The notes beneath the pieces were generated by a model, which did no database searches, was not told the DNA's origin, and saw nothing but the letters and a program-made list of their open reading frames with translations. 64,000 nucleotides of DNA from Vibrio gelatinilyticus (GTDB taxonomy: Bacteria; Pseudomonadota; Gammaproteobacteria; Enterobacterales; Vibrionaceae): assembly GCF_022836845.1 (NCBI RefSeq), contig NZ_JAJNNZ010000002.1, positions 109,033 through 173,032 of the forward strand. The letters run 5' to 3'. Positions 1 through 10,624 of the stretch are shown here, piece by piece; positions within the stretch are counted from its first letter, which is position 1, and each line of letters begins with the position of its first letter. The position numbers and the translations under genes were made by a program.

Positions 1-1649
1 TTCATCCGTTGAATGGACGTGAAGTTCCTGTTTTCGTCGCTAACTTCGTTCTGATGGACTATGGCACAGGCGCGGTTATGGCGGTACCTGGTCATGACCA
101 ACGTGACTTTGAGTTTGCCACTAAATACGGTCTGGATATTCTACCTGTAATCAAGCCAACTGACGGTAGCGAGCTGGATATCTCTGAAGCGGCATACACT
201 GAAAAAGGCGAACTGTTTAATTCTGGCGAATTTGATGGTCTTGAGTTCCAGGCTGCCTTTGATGCGATTTCTGCAAAGCTAGAAGCTGAAGGGAAAGGCC
301 ACAAGACAGTGAACTTCCGTCTACGTGACTGGGGGGTATCTCGCCAACGTTATTGGGGCGCGCCAATCCCAATGGTAACAACAGAAGATGGTGAAGTTCA
401 CCCAGTCCCAGCAGAGCAACTTCCGGTTATCCTACCAGAAGATGTGGTCATGGATGGTGTGACTAGTCCTATCAAAGCCGATAAAGAGTGGGCGAAAACC
501 ACATTCAATGGTGAGCCAGCGCTGCGTGAAACTGATACATTCGACACCTTTATGGAGTCGTCTTGGTATTATGCTCGTTACTGTTCACCTCAAGCTGATG
601 ACATTCTAGATCCAGAGAAAGCAAATTACTGGCTACCTGTTGATCAATATGTTGGTGGTATTGAGCACGCTTGTATGCACCTATTGTACTCTCGCTTCTT
701 CCACAAACTGCTGCGTGACGCAGGTTACGTAAACTCTGATGAACCATTTAAGAAGCTTCTTTGTCAAGGCATGGTACTTGCTGATGCATTCTTCCATACC
801 AATGAAAAAGGTACGAAAGAATGGATTGCGCCTACAGACGTCAAAATTGAGCGTGATGGTAAAGGCCAAATTACGTCAGCCGCAGATTCTCAAGGTCGTA
901 ACGTTGAACACTCAGGCATGATCAAAATGTCTAAGTCGAAAAACAATGGTATCGACCCGCAAGAAATGGTCGACAAATACGGTGCTGACACGGTTCGTCT
1001 ATTCATGATGTTTGCCTCTCCAGCAGATATGACTCTTGAATGGCAAGAATCAGGCGTTGAAGGTGCTAACCGTTTCCTAAAACGTGTCTGGAAGCTCGTG
1101 AACGAGCACTCTTCAAAAGGTGTTGCGCAAGCAATAGACACATCTGCACTGTCTGGTGACCAAAAAGCCCTGCGTCGTGACATACACAAGACCATTGCTA
1201 AAGTGACCGATGATGTCGATCGTCGCCAAACATTCAACACCGCGATTGCTGCCATCATGGAACTGATGAACAAGCTTGGCAAAGCACCACAAGAATCAGC
1301 ACAAGATCGAGCTATTCTCGATGAGGCTCTAAAAGCTGTTGTGGCGATGCTTTACCCTATCACTCCACACATCTGTTTTGAAATGTGGATGGCTCTAGGT
1401 AACGACGATATCGACAACGCTATTTGGCCAACTTTCGATGAGAAGGCCCTGGTTGAAGACGAGAAGCTTATCGTTGTTCAAGTAAACGGTAAGCTTCGTG
1501 CGAAACTGACCGTTGCTGCTGATGCAACAAAAGAGCAAGTGGAAGCTCTAGGCTTGAACGATGAGAACGTAACCAAGTTCACAGATGGCAAAACTGTACG
1601 CAAAGTCATTTATGTTCCGGGCAAGCTGCTAAATATCGTTGCTAACTAA
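1..1649 (+). CDS. leuS: Leucine--tRNA ligase, 5' end outside window
   Basis: This is the C-terminal part of leucyl-tRNA synthetase, which charges tRNA-Leu in the cytoplasm. The first complete in-frame codon is at base 3, and about 547 codons remain of a protein normally near 860 residues, so roughly the first third is missing. The visible part begins in the editing (CP1) domain ([20 protein letters not shown]). It then has the catalytic-core sequence [14 protein letters not shown], the class I KMSKS loop (KMSKSKNN, near bases 924-940) and the anticodon-binding C-terminal helices. The order leuS-lptE-holA matches E. coli. I see no frameshift; identification is secure. Confidence 0.98.
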   Translation, partial: HPLNGREVPVFVANFVLMDYGTGAVMAVPGHDQRDFEFATKYGLDILPVIKPTDGSELDISEAAYTEKGELFNSGEFDGLEFQAAFDAISAKLEAEGKGHKTVNFRLRDWGVSRQRYWGAPIPMVTTEDGEVHPVPAEQLPVILPEDVVMDGVTSPIKADKEWAKTTFNGEPALRETDTFDTFMESSWYYARYCSPQADDILDPEKANYWLPVDQYVGGIEHACMHLLYSRFFHKLLRDAGYVNSDEPFKKLLCQGMVLADAFFHTNEKGTKEWIAPTDVKIERDGKGQITSAADSQGRNVEHSGMIKMSKSKNNGIDPQEMVDKYGADTVRLFMMFASPADMTLEWQESGVEGANRFLKRVWKLVNEHSSKGVAQAIDTSALSGDQKALRRDIHKTIAKVTDDVDRRQTFNTAIAAIMELMNKLGKAPQESAQDRAILDEALKAVVAMLYPITPHICFEMWMALGNDDIDNAIWPTFDEKALVEDEKLIVVQVNGKLRAKLTVAADATKEQVEALGLNDENVTKFTDGKTVRKVIYVPGKLLNIVAN

Positions 1650-1662
1650 TTTAGTCTGCATC

Positions 1663-1745
1663 TACCCATAGTCACTCAGTGGCTATGGGTAACTTCTTGA
1701 CTTATGAAAACCTTCTTAATTATCAAAGAGGGCTTTCATAAGTCA
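1663..1745 (+). terminator. Two consecutive hairpins between leuS and lptE
   Basis: The first stem pairs TACCCATAG with CTATGGGTA (1663-1691). The second pairs TGACTTATGAAA (1698-1709) with TTTCATAAGTCA (1734-1745), a perfect 12-bp stem with a 24-nt loop. Neither is followed by a strong T-run, so termination is uncertain; they could be processing or attenuation structures in a leuS-lptE transcript. Confidence 0.55.
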
Positions 1746-1770
1746 TTATTACATTGAGAGTTAAGCATAA

Positions 1771-2361
1771 ATGCCTATTTTTCGCTCGTCAGTAAGGCGC
1801 ACCGCCATCGTTGTCTTTTTTGTGTCCCTACTCAGTGCCTGTGGATTCCAATTTCGTGGTGAGTACTTAGTTCCTGAAGATATCCGAGAGATTTCGGTAA
1901 CCAGCTACGATGACTTTTCCATGATTACTCGTTTGGTTAAAGAGCAGCTGCGCCTAAACAATATCAACTTAGTCACTCCAAAAGCGGAAATACCGAACCT
2001 GCATATTGCGAATGAGCAGATCACAGAACGTACTCTATCGCTTTATCAAAATACCCGAACAGCAGAAAAAGAGTTGATCTACCTAGTAAACTATCGTGTC
2101 AGCGTACCCGATTTAGGGGCGAAAAGCTTTACCGCAAACATCACGCGAAGCTATCTAGATAACCCGTTGACGGCCTTAGCTAAAGCAGCCGAGCGTGAAA
2201 TGATCCTCAATGAAATGCGCCAGTTTTCAGCGCAACAAATGATGCGACAAATGGCTCGCCTTAAGACTGAGATCGTCGAGTACGAAGATAAACAGGAAGC
2301 CAAAGAGCAAGCAGAAAACGACAATCAAGAGCTAGAAAATCTAGCTCCTGAAACGCCATAA
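1771..2361 (+). CDS. lptE: LPS-assembly lipoprotein LptE
   Basis: LptE (formerly RlpB) is the outer-membrane lipoprotein that plugs the LptD barrel and helps insert lipopolysaccharide in the outer leaflet. The 196-residue product starts with a lipoprotein signal peptide whose lipobox LSAC gives Cys24 as the lipidated residue. The mature start GFQFRG is typical of LptE. The C-terminal 30 residues are charged and rich in Glu, Gln and Lys (EYEDKQEAKEQAEN), probably a disordered tail. It lies between leuS and holA as in E. coli. Confidence 0.93.
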   Translation: MPIFRSSVRRTAIVVFFVSLLSACGFQFRGEYLVPEDIREISVTSYDDFSMITRLVKEQLRLNNINLVTPKAEIPNLHIANEQITERTLSLYQNTRTAEKELIYLVNYRVSVPDLGAKSFTANITRSYLDNPLTALAKAAEREMILNEMRQFSAQQMMRQMARLKTEIVEYEDKQEAKEQAENDNQELENLAPETP

Positions 2362-2380
2362 GCCTAGCATTGGAATCACT

Positions 2381-3406
2381 GTGAGAATATTTTCTGATCG
2401 ACTACTAGACAGTCTTAACAAAGGGCTAAAGCACAGTTATCTTCTGTTCGGTAACGAACCTTTGTTCGTACAAGAAAGTCGACAACTCATCACCCAACAG
2501 GCAAAAGCACAAGGTTTTGAAGAAGTTCACCGCTTCACCATCGACAATACCTTAGATTGGAATGACGTCTTTGACTGTTGCCAAGCGTTAAGCCTATTTG
2601 CACAACGCCAAGTTATTGAACTACTGGTACCAGACTCCGGTATTAACGCTACTATTTCTAGATCGCTAGCTGAACTACAACCGTTGTTACATGACGATAT
2701 CCTGCTTATTATCAGTGGTAGCAAATTAACTCGTGCTCAAGAAAGTGCCAAGTGGTTCAAGGGGTTCTTAAATAATGGTGTACACGTAAGCTGCGCTACG
2801 CCAGATGTACAAAGATTGCCCCAATGGGTCATGCAGCGGTGTCGCAAACTCAACCTAAAGGCTGACGGCGAAGCGATTCAATTGCTAAGCCAATGGCACG
2901 AAGGTAACTTATTCGCCCTCTCGCAAAGCCTAGAAAAACTCTCACTGCTCTATCCAGATGGCACACTTACCCTAGTTCGCGTACAGCAAGCTCTTAGCCG
3001 CCACAATCACTTTACTGCATTCCACTGGATTGACGCGTTATTGGCGGGAAAGCCAAATCGAGCACAGCGCATCTTACGCCAATTGGAAGCCGAGGGTATT
3101 GAAGTTATCATCTTGCTGAGAACATTGCAGAAGGAGCTTAGCCAGCTAATACAAATGAGGCACGCCTTGGGTTCAATGAGTATTCAGCAGGTATTCGACA
3201 AATATCGTATATGGCAATCAAAGAAAGTTCTCTATAACTCAGCATTGAGCCGACTCGACGCACAGCGTCTAAGAGGGGCAATGAGACAACTCACTAAGAC
3301 CGAAATACTGGCCAAAACTCAATATGATGTTTCAGCATGGCCACTTATACAGCAATTGACCATAGAGCTTTGTACCACTGACAATAGCCTGTCTTTTAGC
3401 AGCTAA
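2381..3406 (+). CDS. holA: DNA polymerase III subunit delta
   Basis: HolA is the delta subunit of the clamp loader, which opens the beta sliding clamp during replication. The 341-residue product has the family opening (LLFGNEPLFVQESRQ) and the usual length. The start is a GTG 19 bases after the lptE stop; it gives VRIF at the N terminus, and upstream TTGGA may serve as a weak ribosome binding site. In E. coli holA is followed by nadD and cobC; here the next gene is rsfS after a short gap. Confidence 0.95.
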   Translation: MRIFSDRLLDSLNKGLKHSYLLFGNEPLFVQESRQLITQQAKAQGFEEVHRFTIDNTLDWNDVFDCCQALSLFAQRQVIELLVPDSGINATISRSLAELQPLLHDDILLIISGSKLTRAQESAKWFKGFLNNGVHVSCATPDVQRLPQWVMQRCRKLNLKADGEAIQLLSQWHEGNLFALSQSLEKLSLLYPDGTLTLVRVQQALSRHNHFTAFHWIDALLAGKPNRAQRILRQLEAEGIEVIILLRTLQKELSQLIQMRHALGSMSIQQVFDKYRIWQSKKVLYNSALSRLDAQRLRGAMRQLTKTEILAKTQYDVSAWPLIQQLTIELCTTDNSLSFSS

Positions 3407-3469
3407 ATCCATGCTACAATCAGCAAACAACAAAAGTAATTAACTATGACACCTTTAGAGGAAAATAAC

Positions 3470-3787
3470 TTGCTAAGCGAAGACCTTACACTTTTTCTAG
3501 CCGACAAAGCCGACGACATGAAAGCACTGGATATTGTGACCATCAATGTCGAGGGGAAATCAAGTGTCACCGACCGTATGATAGTGTGTACAGGCACCTC
3601 GAAAAGACACGTTATTTCCATTGCTGACCATGTTGCCAGTGAAGCAAAAAAAGCCGGACTAGAACCGCTGGGAATGGATGGTGAACTGGAAGGTGAATGG
3701 GTTGTTGTCGACATGGGGTCGACGATGCTTCATGTCATGCAAGAGCAACACCGAGAGCTCTATCAACTTGAAAAGCTTTGGAGCTAG
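3470..3787 (+). CDS. rsfS: Ribosome silencing factor RsfS
   Basis: RsfS (YbeB, Iojap family) binds ribosomal protein uL14 and blocks subunit joining when nutrients run short. The core is clear: [20 protein letters not shown], then [15 protein letters not shown] and the C-terminal [11 protein letters not shown] chose the TTG start at 3470 because TAGAGGA lies 7 bases upstream and the resulting 105 residues equal the E. coli length; an upstream ATG at 3446 would add 8 residues but has no visible ribosome binding site. The gene precedes rlmH with only two bases between stop and start. Confidence 0.93.
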   Translation: MLSEDLTLFLADKADDMKALDIVTINVEGKSSVTDRMIVCTGTSKRHVISIADHVASEAKKAGLEPLGMDGELEGEWVVVDMGSTMLHVMQEQHRELYQLEKLWS

Positions 3788-3789
3788 TT

Positions 3790-4260
3790 TTGAAAATTCA
3801 ACTCATTGCTGTTGGTACCAAAATGCCAAAGTGGGTGGAAGAAGGTTTTCAAGAATACCGTCGACGCTTCCCCCATGATATGCCACTTGAACTGGTCGAG
3901 ATCACGGCAGGAAAGCGTGGCAAAAATGCCGATATCGCGCGTATTTTACAAAAAGAAGGGGAAGCAATGCTGGCGGCTGTTCCTAAGGGCAACCGTATCG
4001 TCACCCTCGATATTCCCGGCAAAAAGTGGGACACCCCAGAGCTTGCTCAGCAACTAGAGAATTGGAAGCTAGACGGCCGCGATGTATCAATATTAATCGG
4101 TGGACCAGAAGGCCTAGCACCTGCGTGTAAAGCCGCGGCAGATCAAAGCTGGTCGCTATCAGCCTTAACACTGCCTCACCCTTTAGTTCGTATCGTGATG
4201 GCGGAAAGCCTATATCGAGCATGGTCTATCACCGCTAACCACCCTTATCACCGCGAATAG
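3790..4260 (+). CDS. rlmH: 23S rRNA pseudouridine(1915)-N3 methyltransferase
   Basis: RlmH is a SPOUT-fold (knotted) methyltransferase that methylates pseudouridine 1915 in helix 69 of 23S rRNA using S-adenosylmethionine. The TTG start at 3790 gives a 156-residue protein beginning [15 protein letters not shown], the usual length and N terminus; an upstream TTG at 3778 would overlap rsfS. The SAM-binding knot motif LIGGPEGL and the conserved C-terminal ending HPYHRE are present. It is coupled to rsfS and followed 11 bases later by mrdA. Confidence 0.96.
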   Translation: MKIQLIAVGTKMPKWVEEGFQEYRRRFPHDMPLELVEITAGKRGKNADIARILQKEGEAMLAAVPKGNRIVTLDIPGKKWDTPELAQQLENWKLDGRDVSILIGGPEGLAPACKAAADQSWSLSALTLPHPLVRIVMAESLYRAWSITANHPYHRE

Positions 4261-4271
4261 GCTCAAAACAC

Positions 4272-6158
4272 ATGTTTCGAAGACGTAGCCAGATACGGGA
4301 CCATCAGGCAGAAGCTCGACTTTTTAAAAGTCGAGCTATCGTTGCTTTCCTCGGCATTATAGTTCTTATTTCGTTATTGATTGCTAACCTATACAATATC
4401 CAAATCAATCAATACCAAGACTACAAAACACGCTCTAACGACAACCGTATTAAAGTCGTACCTATCGCGCCTAACCGTGGGTTGATCTACGATAGAAATG
4501 GCGTATTACTTGCCGAAAACCGGCCTGTTTTTAACCTTGAGGTAATACCTGAAAGAGTTAAGAACATGGACGAGACCATCGTTAAACTTCGTCAATTCTT
4601 AGAGATACCGCCCGAGCGCGTTGAAGCCTTCGAACGTGAGAGAAGACGTACGCGTCGTTTTAAATCTGTACCACTATTAACACAACTCACTGAACAACAA
4701 GTTGCATTGTTTTCGGTTAATCAACACAAGTTTCCAGGTGTGGAGATATCAGCGACCCTCAAACGATTCTACCCTTATGGCGATGTACTAACGCATGTGA
4801 TTGGCTATGTTTCGCGAATCAATGACAGAGACATGCAGCGCCTTGCTCGAGCAGAACAAGAAGCCAATTATCAGGCGACCCGAGACATTGGTAAACTGGG
4901 TATTGAGCGTTACTATGAGAAAACATTACACGGTACCGCAGGCTATCAGGAAGTGGAAGTCAATAGCCGAGGGCGCGTCTTAAGAACACTTAAATTTATA
5001 CCACCGGTGCCCGGTCAAGATATCGTACTCAATCTTGATATCAACCTGCAATTAAAGGTTCATAAACTGCTAGATGGTCGACGTGGTTCAGCTATCGTTC
5101 TCGACCCAAAGGACAACGGCGTGCTGGCGATGGTTTCAAGCCCGAGCTATGATCCCAACGCATTTGTCCACGGTATTTCAAGTAAAGCTTATCGAAAACT
5201 ACTGGACGATAAAAATCGCCCATTGGTAAACCGTGCAACATTAGGTATCTATCCACCCGCCTCTACCGTCAAGCCGTTCATTGCTGTTGCTGCATTGCAA
5301 GAAGGGGAAATTACCCCAAACACAACCCGAAATGACCCAGGCTATTGGCGGATCCCAAATTCAAAAACGCGACCTTTCCGCGATTGGCTCCGTTGGGGCC
5401 ATGGCACCGTGGATATCCTTAAGGCACTTGAAGAATCAGTAGATACTTTCTTCTACCAGATCGCCTACGATTTAGGCATCGACCGCCTATCAACATGGAT
5501 GATGATGTTTGGGTTCGGTGACTACACTGGCATTGATATCCATGAAGAGAGTAAAGCCAACATGCCAACACGAGATTGGAAGATGGCGCGTCATCGAACG
5601 CCTTGGTATCAGGGCGACACGATCCCTGTGGGCATTGGTCAAGGTTACTGGACAGCCACCCCAATGCAGATTGCCAAGGCAACATCCGTGTTGGTAAATC
5701 ACGGCGAAGTACTTTCGCCGCATCTACTCAAAGCCACCGTTAACAATGGTGATAACTTTGATCAACAGGCACTGGCTGAGATTGAATCTAAGCCACCAAT
5801 TACCGGCGTGCAAGAACGTTATTGGAATATTGCACTAGAAGGTATGCGTCTCGTCAACCACGGAAAAAAAGGCACGGCTCGTCGCGCCTTTGCTAAAATG
5901 CCTTACATAACAGGTGGAAAGTCAGGGACTGCACAGGTATTTAGCTTGGCCCAAGACCAAGAATATAATGCCGATGAATTGGCCGAACACCTTAAAGATC
6001 ACGCTCTATTTACCGGTTTTGCTCCGTTTAAAAATCCAGAAGTGATCGTTACTGTCGTTCTCGAAAATGCTGGCGGCGGTTCTTCCAATGGTGCTCCTGT
6101 AGCAAGGCAATTATTTGATTTGGCATTGAAAGCCGAGTTAGAGAGTAATCAACAATGA
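4272..6158 (+). CDS. mrdA: Penicillin-binding protein 2, elongasome transpeptidase
   Basis: PBP2 is the peptidoglycan transpeptidase of the rod (elongation) complex and works with RodA. The 628-residue protein has one N-terminal membrane anchor (about residues 25-45), a pedestal domain and a C-terminal transpeptidase domain. The active-site motif is STVK with the serine at about residue 331, followed by an SVD motif and KSG near residue 550 ([10 protein letters not shown]). Its stop overlaps the rodA start by four bases (ATGA), so the two are translationally coupled. Confidence 0.97.
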   Translation: MFRRRSQIRDHQAEARLFKSRAIVAFLGIIVLISLLIANLYNIQINQYQDYKTRSNDNRIKVVPIAPNRGLIYDRNGVLLAENRPVFNLEVIPERVKNMDETIVKLRQFLEIPPERVEAFERERRRTRRFKSVPLLTQLTEQQVALFSVNQHKFPGVEISATLKRFYPYGDVLTHVIGYVSRINDRDMQRLARAEQEANYQATRDIGKLGIERYYEKTLHGTAGYQEVEVNSRGRVLRTLKFIPPVPGQDIVLNLDINLQLKVHKLLDGRRGSAIVLDPKDNGVLAMVSSPSYDPNAFVHGISSKAYRKLLDDKNRPLVNRATLGIYPPASTVKPFIAVAALQEGEITPNTTRNDPGYWRIPNSKTRPFRDWLRWGHGTVDILKALEESVDTFFYQIAYDLGIDRLSTWMMMFGFGDYTGIDIHEESKANMPTRDWKMARHRTPWYQGDTIPVGIGQGYWTATPMQIAKATSVLVNHGEVLSPHLLKATVNNGDNFDQQALAEIESKPPITGVQERYWNIALEGMRLVNHGKKGTARRAFAKMPYITGGKSGTAQVFSLAQDQEYNADELAEHLKDHALFTGFAPFKNPEVIVTVVLENAGGGSSNGAPVARQLFDLALKAELESNQQ

Positions 6159-7276
6159 AATTAGATCCTTCTACCGGACGTAACAGAGCGCTATTTGAAC
6201 GCTTTCATATCGACCTTCCTTTGCTTTTAGGCGTTTTGGTTCTTATGGCGTTTGGACTGGTCGTTATGTATAGCGCCAGCGGGCAAAGTATGGCGATGAT
6301 GGACCGACAAGCGATGCGTATGATTTTAGCGCTGACTGTTATGCTGTTTTTGGCTCAACTGTCACCTAGAACCTACGAAACATTGGCTCCTTTTCTGTTT
6401 TTTGTCGGTATTTTGTTATTACTTGGCGTGTTGTTTTTTGGCGAGTCCTCTAAAGGTGCCCAACGATGGCTCAATTTAGGCTTCATTCGCTTCCAGCCTT
6501 CAGAGTTACTCAAGCTCGCAGTTCCCTTGATGATTGCACGTTACATAGGCAAACGTTCATTGCCCATCAGCTTTCAGACACTGCTTATCTCGCTTGTTAT
6601 GGTCATGGTTCCAACTATATTGATTGCTAAGCAGCCAGATTTAGGCACGTCTATTTTGATTGCTGCCTCGGGGATTTTTGTTATTTTTCTTGCGGGTATC
6701 AGCTGGAAGATCATCACTGCAGCAGCTCTTGCTGTGGGAGGTTTTATACCAGTGCTGTGGTTTTTCTTGATGAGAGAATACCAAAAAGTTCGAGTGAGGA
6801 CTCTGTTTGACCCAGAGTCTGACCCATTAGGTGCGGGTTACCATATTATCCAAAGCAAAATCGCAATTGGCTCTGGTGGTTTATCAGGAAAAGGTTGGTT
6901 ACAAGGTACTCAGTCTCAACTAGAGTTTCTACCAGAACGACATACAGACTTTATTTTTGCCGTTATCGCTGAAGAATGGGGGATGATCGGTATTTTGCTT
7001 TTACTTACACTCTACCTCTTTATTATTGGTCGTGGTCTTTACTTGGCCAGTCAGGCGCAAACCGCTTTTGGACGCATGATGGCTGGTAGCATCGTCTTAA
7101 GCTTTTTCGTTTATGTGTTCGTGAATATCGGTATGGTAAGCGGTATACTGCCCGTTGTAGGTGTCCCTCTTCCGCTGATCAGTTATGGTGGCACATCAAT
7201 GGTTACTTTAATGGCGGGTTTTGGCATTTTGATGTCGATACATACGCACCGAAAAGCATTTTCAAAGGCAACATAA
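6155..7276 (+). CDS. rodA: Peptidoglycan glycosyltransferase RodA
   Basis: RodA (MrdB) is the SEDS-family polytopic glycosyltransferase that polymerises lipid II in the elongasome with PBP2. The 373-residue product has about ten hydrophobic segments and SEDS family motifs such as [10 protein letters not shown], the [18 protein letters not shown] loop and [12 protein letters not shown] near the C terminus. The start overlaps the end of mrdA, and rlpA follows after four bases. Confidence 0.97.
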   Translation: MKLDPSTGRNRALFERFHIDLPLLLGVLVLMAFGLVVMYSASGQSMAMMDRQAMRMILALTVMLFLAQLSPRTYETLAPFLFFVGILLLLGVLFFGESSKGAQRWLNLGFIRFQPSELLKLAVPLMIARYIGKRSLPISFQTLLISLVMVMVPTILIAKQPDLGTSILIAASGIFVIFLAGISWKIITAAALAVGGFIPVLWFFLMREYQKVRVRTLFDPESDPLGAGYHIIQSKIAIGSGGLSGKGWLQGTQSQLEFLPERHTDFIFAVIAEEWGMIGILLLLTLYLFIIGRGLYLASQAQTAFGRMMAGSIVLSFFVYVFVNIGMVSGILPVVGVPLPLISYGGTSMVTLMAGFGILMSIHTHRKAFSKAT

Positions 7277-7280
7277 ACTA

Positions 7281-8087
7281 ATGAGTCTGTTTTTTATCGA
7301 CAAGACTAATTGTCGCAAAGCACTATTTTTTATATTCGCAACACTTATGTTCGGTTGCTCGTCTTCCGACAAACGTTATTCTATCGACAAAGACATCGCA
7401 CCAAAGAAACCAATCTCGGTCGATCATATAGAAGATGCTCAGCCTAAATACGAGCCCTACAGCTTAGGCGGGAATAAAAACTATACCTTACGAGGAAAAA
7501 GCTATCGTATCGAACGAGATACCGAGGGCTATACTGAAAAGGGAAAAGCGTCCTGGTACGGTAAAAAGTTCCATGGCCATTTGACGTCCAACGGCGAAAT
7601 TTATGACATGTACTCAATGACTGCTGCTCACAAAACGTTGCCGTTACCGAGCTATGTAAAAGTCACTAACTTGGATAACGATAAACAAACTATTGTACGA
7701 GTAAACGACCGTGGGCCTTTTCACGACAATAGAATATTGGATCTGAGTTACGCAGCAGCGACCAAGCTTGATGTCATTAGCTCAGGGACAGCGAACATCA
7801 AAATTGAAGTTATCAGTATTAAACGTCCTGTAGGAGAGGCAGAAAACCGTCACCCACAGTACGTCATACAGGTGATTGCTTCGCCATACAGAGATCGTGT
7901 TGAGACACTATCAAAAGAGTTGGCAAGTACACTATCTGTCGAAACATTTTTAGATCCAATCAATAGCAATTACCGCCTTATGCTAGGCCCGTTTCAAGAC
8001 GACAAATTGACACAAGACACCCTTAAGCGTGTTAAAAGGATTGGTTATTCATCGGCATTCGTCAAAACACACAGAGTTGCCCGTTGA
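7281..8087 (+). CDS. rlpA: Septal ring lytic transglycosylase RlpA, lipoprotein
   Basis: RlpA is an outer-membrane lipoprotein that, in characterised homologues, cleaves naked glycan strands at the septum. The signal peptide ends in a lipobox with Cys26. A double-psi beta-barrel domain follows (GKASWYGKKFHGHLTSNGE to RVNDRGPFHDNRILDLS), and the last 75 residues form a SPOR domain (YVIQVIASPYRDRVE), which binds denuded peptidoglycan. At 268 residues it is shorter than the E. coli protein, with a shorter linker. It ends the mrdA-rodA-rlpA cluster; dacA has its own 129-base leader. Confidence 0.94.
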   Translation: MSLFFIDKTNCRKALFFIFATLMFGCSSSDKRYSIDKDIAPKKPISVDHIEDAQPKYEPYSLGGNKNYTLRGKSYRIERDTEGYTEKGKASWYGKKFHGHLTSNGEIYDMYSMTAAHKTLPLPSYVKVTNLDNDKQTIVRVNDRGPFHDNRILDLSYAAATKLDVISSGTANIKIEVISIKRPVGEAENRHPQYVIQVIASPYRDRVETLSKELASTLSVETFLDPINSNYRLMLGPFQDDKLTQDTLKRVKRIGYSSAFVKTHRVAR

Positions 8088-8216
8088 CAACAATAAGGAT
8101 TGTTTCTTAGTGTAACCATGTCTGGTGTGCTAAACACAATCTGTTAAGATAGCAATAGCTAGTGTGTGATATGACTTCCGTTGTATCACGCCAAACAACA
8201 TATAATTGTATTCAAT

Positions 8217-9395
8217 ATGAATAAGAAAAAATCATCTATGAAATTTTTATCTTCTTTTGCTTTAACGGCAAGTATTGCTGCAACATCTGCAGTTGCTGGA
8301 CCGATAGTTATGCCTGACGCCCCTCAAATTGGCGCGAAAGGGTTTGTGTTAATGGACTACAACTCAGGCAAAGTTCTTGCTGAAAAAGAGATGAACACAC
8401 AACTTCATCCTGCCAGTCTGACAAAAATGATGACCAGCTACGTCATCGGCCAAGAGGTAAAGCGTGGCAATATTTCACTAGATGATGAAGTAACCATTAG
8501 TAAAAACGCATGGGCGAAAAACTTCCCTGATTCCTCAAAGATGTTCATTGAGGTTGGGACAAAAGTAAAAGTAGAAGATCTAAATCGTGGCATCATAATT
8601 CAATCAGGTAATGACGCGTGTGTAGCGATGGCGGAACATATTGCGGGATCTGAGGATGCATTCGTTGATCTGATGAACGCTTGGGCAAGCTCAATCGGTA
8701 TGTCGAACACAAACTTTGCCAATGTACATGGCTTAGACAATGACCAGCTGTACAGTACCCCCTATGACATGGCACTACTGGCTCGCGCACTGATCAACGA
8801 TGTGCCAGAAGAATATCGTATCTACGCCGAAAAGAAATACACCTACAACGGCATCACACAATATAACCGTAATGGCTTATTGTGGGATAAAAGCATGAAT
8901 GTAGATGGCATCAAGACAGGCCACACAAGCCAAGCTGGATACAGCCTGGTTAGCTCAGCTACCGAAGGTAAAATGCGCTTGGTTGCCGTGGTTATGGGGA
9001 CAAAGAACGCCAATGCTCGTAAATCTGAGAGCAAAAAACTTCTGAGCTACGGCTTCCGTTTTTTCGAGACAGTGAACCCACACACAGCTGGCGAAACATT
9101 CGTAAATGAAAAAATTTGGATGGGCGACCGCGATACAGTCGCTCTCGGCGTTAGCGAAGACACTTATGTAACATTACCAAGAGGCCAAGCTAAGCACCTT
9201 AAGGCAAGTTTCGTGCTTGAAAAGCAGCTTGAAGCGCCGATTTCTAAAGGCGACGTTGTGGGTAAGCTATACTATCAACTAGAAGGTGATGACGTTGCTG
9301 AGTACCCACTATTAGCCCTAGAGGATGTACAAGAAGGTAGCCTATTTAGCCGACTTTGGGATTACATCGTTCTGCTATTTAAGAGCTTATTCTAA
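8217..9395 (+). CDS. dacA: D-alanyl-D-alanine carboxypeptidase (PBP5)
   Basis: PBP5 trims the terminal D-alanine from peptidoglycan pentapeptides at the outer face of the inner membrane. The start at 8217 gives 392 residues with a signal peptide; ATG 8238 is an alternative and neither has a strong ribosome binding site. The three penicillin-binding motifs are intact: SLTK (serine near residue 67), SGN and KTG (DGIKTGHTSQAGYS). The C-terminal end, SRLWDYIVLLFKSLF, is the amphipathic membrane anchor. Confidence 0.96.
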   Translation: MNKKKSSMKFLSSFALTASIAATSAVAGPIVMPDAPQIGAKGFVLMDYNSGKVLAEKEMNTQLHPASLTKMMTSYVIGQEVKRGNISLDDEVTISKNAWAKNFPDSSKMFIEVGTKVKVEDLNRGIIIQSGNDACVAMAEHIAGSEDAFVDLMNAWASSIGMSNTNFANVHGLDNDQLYSTPYDMALLARALINDVPEEYRIYAEKKYTYNGITQYNRNGLLWDKSMNVDGIKTGHTSQAGYSLVSSATEGKMRLVAVVMGTKNANARKSESKKLLSYGFRFFETVNPHTAGETFVNEKIWMGDRDTVALGVSEDTYVTLPRGQAKHLKASFVLEKQLEAPISKGDVVGKLYYQLEGDDVAEYPLLALEDVQEGSLFSRLWDYIVLLFKSLF

Positions 9396-9417
9396 TACTT
9401 CTGCATTGAAGCTATAC

Positions 9418-9444
9418 AAAGCCGCCTAGTGCGGCTTTGTTGTT
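9418..9444 (+). terminator. dacA terminator hairpin
   Basis: The stem AAAGCCGC / GCGGCTTT with a five-base CTAGT loop is followed by a short T-rich stretch. It lies 22 bases after the dacA stop. Confidence 0.7.
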
Positions 9445-9523
9445 TCTACACTTCTTGAGTTCAGTTGCTATTGGCAGTAATATTCGCCCCCTACTATCGA
9501 ATTATTAATTTGGAGTCTCCAAT

Positions 9524-9802
9524 ATGATGACCATCAACTCTGATGCGAAGCTTAAAGATCTACTTGAGTTTCCGTGCTCGTTTACTTACAAAGTGATGGG
9601 TTATGCCAAGCCAGAGCTTCCAGAAAAAGTACTCGAAGTCATTCAGCGCCATGCACCTGGTGACTACAGCCCGACAGTTAAGCCGAGTGCAAAAGGTAAC
9701 TACCATTCTATTTCTATCAATATTACCGCCACCTCTATTGAGCAGGTTGAAACCCTGTATAAAGAGCTTGGTGAAATTGATATTGTTCGCATGGTTCTAT
9801 AA
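9524..9802 (+). CDS. ybeD: YbeD family protein (DUF493)
   Basis: This is a 92-residue YbeD-type protein with an ACT-like fold of unknown exact role, usually found between dacA and lipB, as here. The sequence [17 protein letters not shown] followed by [30 protein letters not shown] residues is characteristic. A GGAG element lies nine bases before the double ATG start. A strong terminator follows directly, so it is separated from lipB. Confidence 0.92.
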   Translation: MMTINSDAKLKDLLEFPCSFTYKVMGYAKPELPEKVLEVIQRHAPGDYSPTVKPSAKGNYHSISINITATSIEQVETLYKELGEIDIVRMVL

Positions 9803-9827
9803 TTATTTGAAAAAATAAATTATTTTT

Positions 9828-9855
9828 GAAAGCAGCTTCGGCTGCTTTCTTTTTA
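9828..9855 (+). terminator. ybeD terminator
   Basis: A stem GAAAGCAGC / GCTGCTTTC with the stable TTCG tetraloop is followed by a T-run. It is a textbook intrinsic terminator. Confidence 0.88.
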
Positions 9856-9978
9856 TAATTCAATAAGATAAGTTTTCCAAGCCGTTTTTCACGTTAATAA
9901 ATTGTTGTTTAACTGTAGTGCACGATGAACAACAAGTTTATAATGGAAAAACTTTATTAAGTGGTTACGAGGATGATC

Positions 9979-10620
9979 GTGGAAAATCAACTGGTTGTAC
10001 GAAAGTTTGGTCGACAAGATTATGAACCCATCTGGAGATCCATGCATGAGTTTACCGACCATCGCACCGAAGAAAGTAAAGATGAAGTGTGGCTTGTGGA
10101 ACACAACCCAGTCTTTACCCAAGGGCAAGCTGGAAAAGCCGAGCACCTTCTCAACCCAGGTGATATACCCGTTGTTCAGAGTGACCGAGGTGGTCAGGTT
10201 ACCTATCACGGACCAGGGCAACTCGTGGTGTATTTCCTTATCAACTTACGCCGAAAAAAACTGGGTGTTCGAGATCTCGTCACGCACATTGAAAACCTCG
10301 TAATTAATACCTTGAACGCATACAATATTGAGTCAGCCGCGCGCCCTGATGCCCCTGGTGTTTATGTCGATCACAAAAAAATCTGCTCACTGGGATTGAG
10401 GATCAGAAAAGGCTGTTCGTTTCACGGCCTAGCACTTAATGTCAATATGGATCTCTCTCCATTCCAGAGAATCAATCCATGTGGTTATCAAGGTATGGAA
10501 ATGGTTCAGGTATCAGAACTAGGTGGTCCTAGTGAACTTGAAGCCATCGAGCAGCAACTTATTCACCAACTGGTAACTTTGCTCGATTATGAGCAAGTCG
10601 AATTCAGCAAAGAAGCATAA
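9979..10620 (+). CDS. lipB: Octanoyl-[ACP]:protein N-octanoyltransferase
   Basis: LipB transfers octanoate from acyl carrier protein to lipoyl domains, the first step of protein lipoylation. The product has the family signatures [14 protein letters not shown] and [16 protein letters not shown], and the catalytic cysteine is expected in [12 protein letters not shown] prefer the GTG at 9979 because ACGAGG lies six bases upstream; the ATG at 9973 would leave no spacing. The resulting protein has 213 residues, the usual length. lipA follows after four bases. Confidence 0.96.
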   Translation: MENQLVVRKFGRQDYEPIWRSMHEFTDHRTEESKDEVWLVEHNPVFTQGQAGKAEHLLNPGDIPVVQSDRGGQVTYHGPGQLVVYFLINLRRKKLGVRDLVTHIENLVINTLNAYNIESAARPDAPGVYVDHKKICSLGLRIRKGCSFHGLALNVNMDLSPFQRINPCGYQGMEMVQVSELGGPSELEAIEQQLIHQLVTLLDYEQVEFSKEA

Positions 10621-10624
10621 AATC

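Noticed and set aside
890..1282. Antisense reading frame over leuS
   Set aside because: It is the complement of a strongly conserved synthetase; composition and lack of a start site mark it as a shadow.
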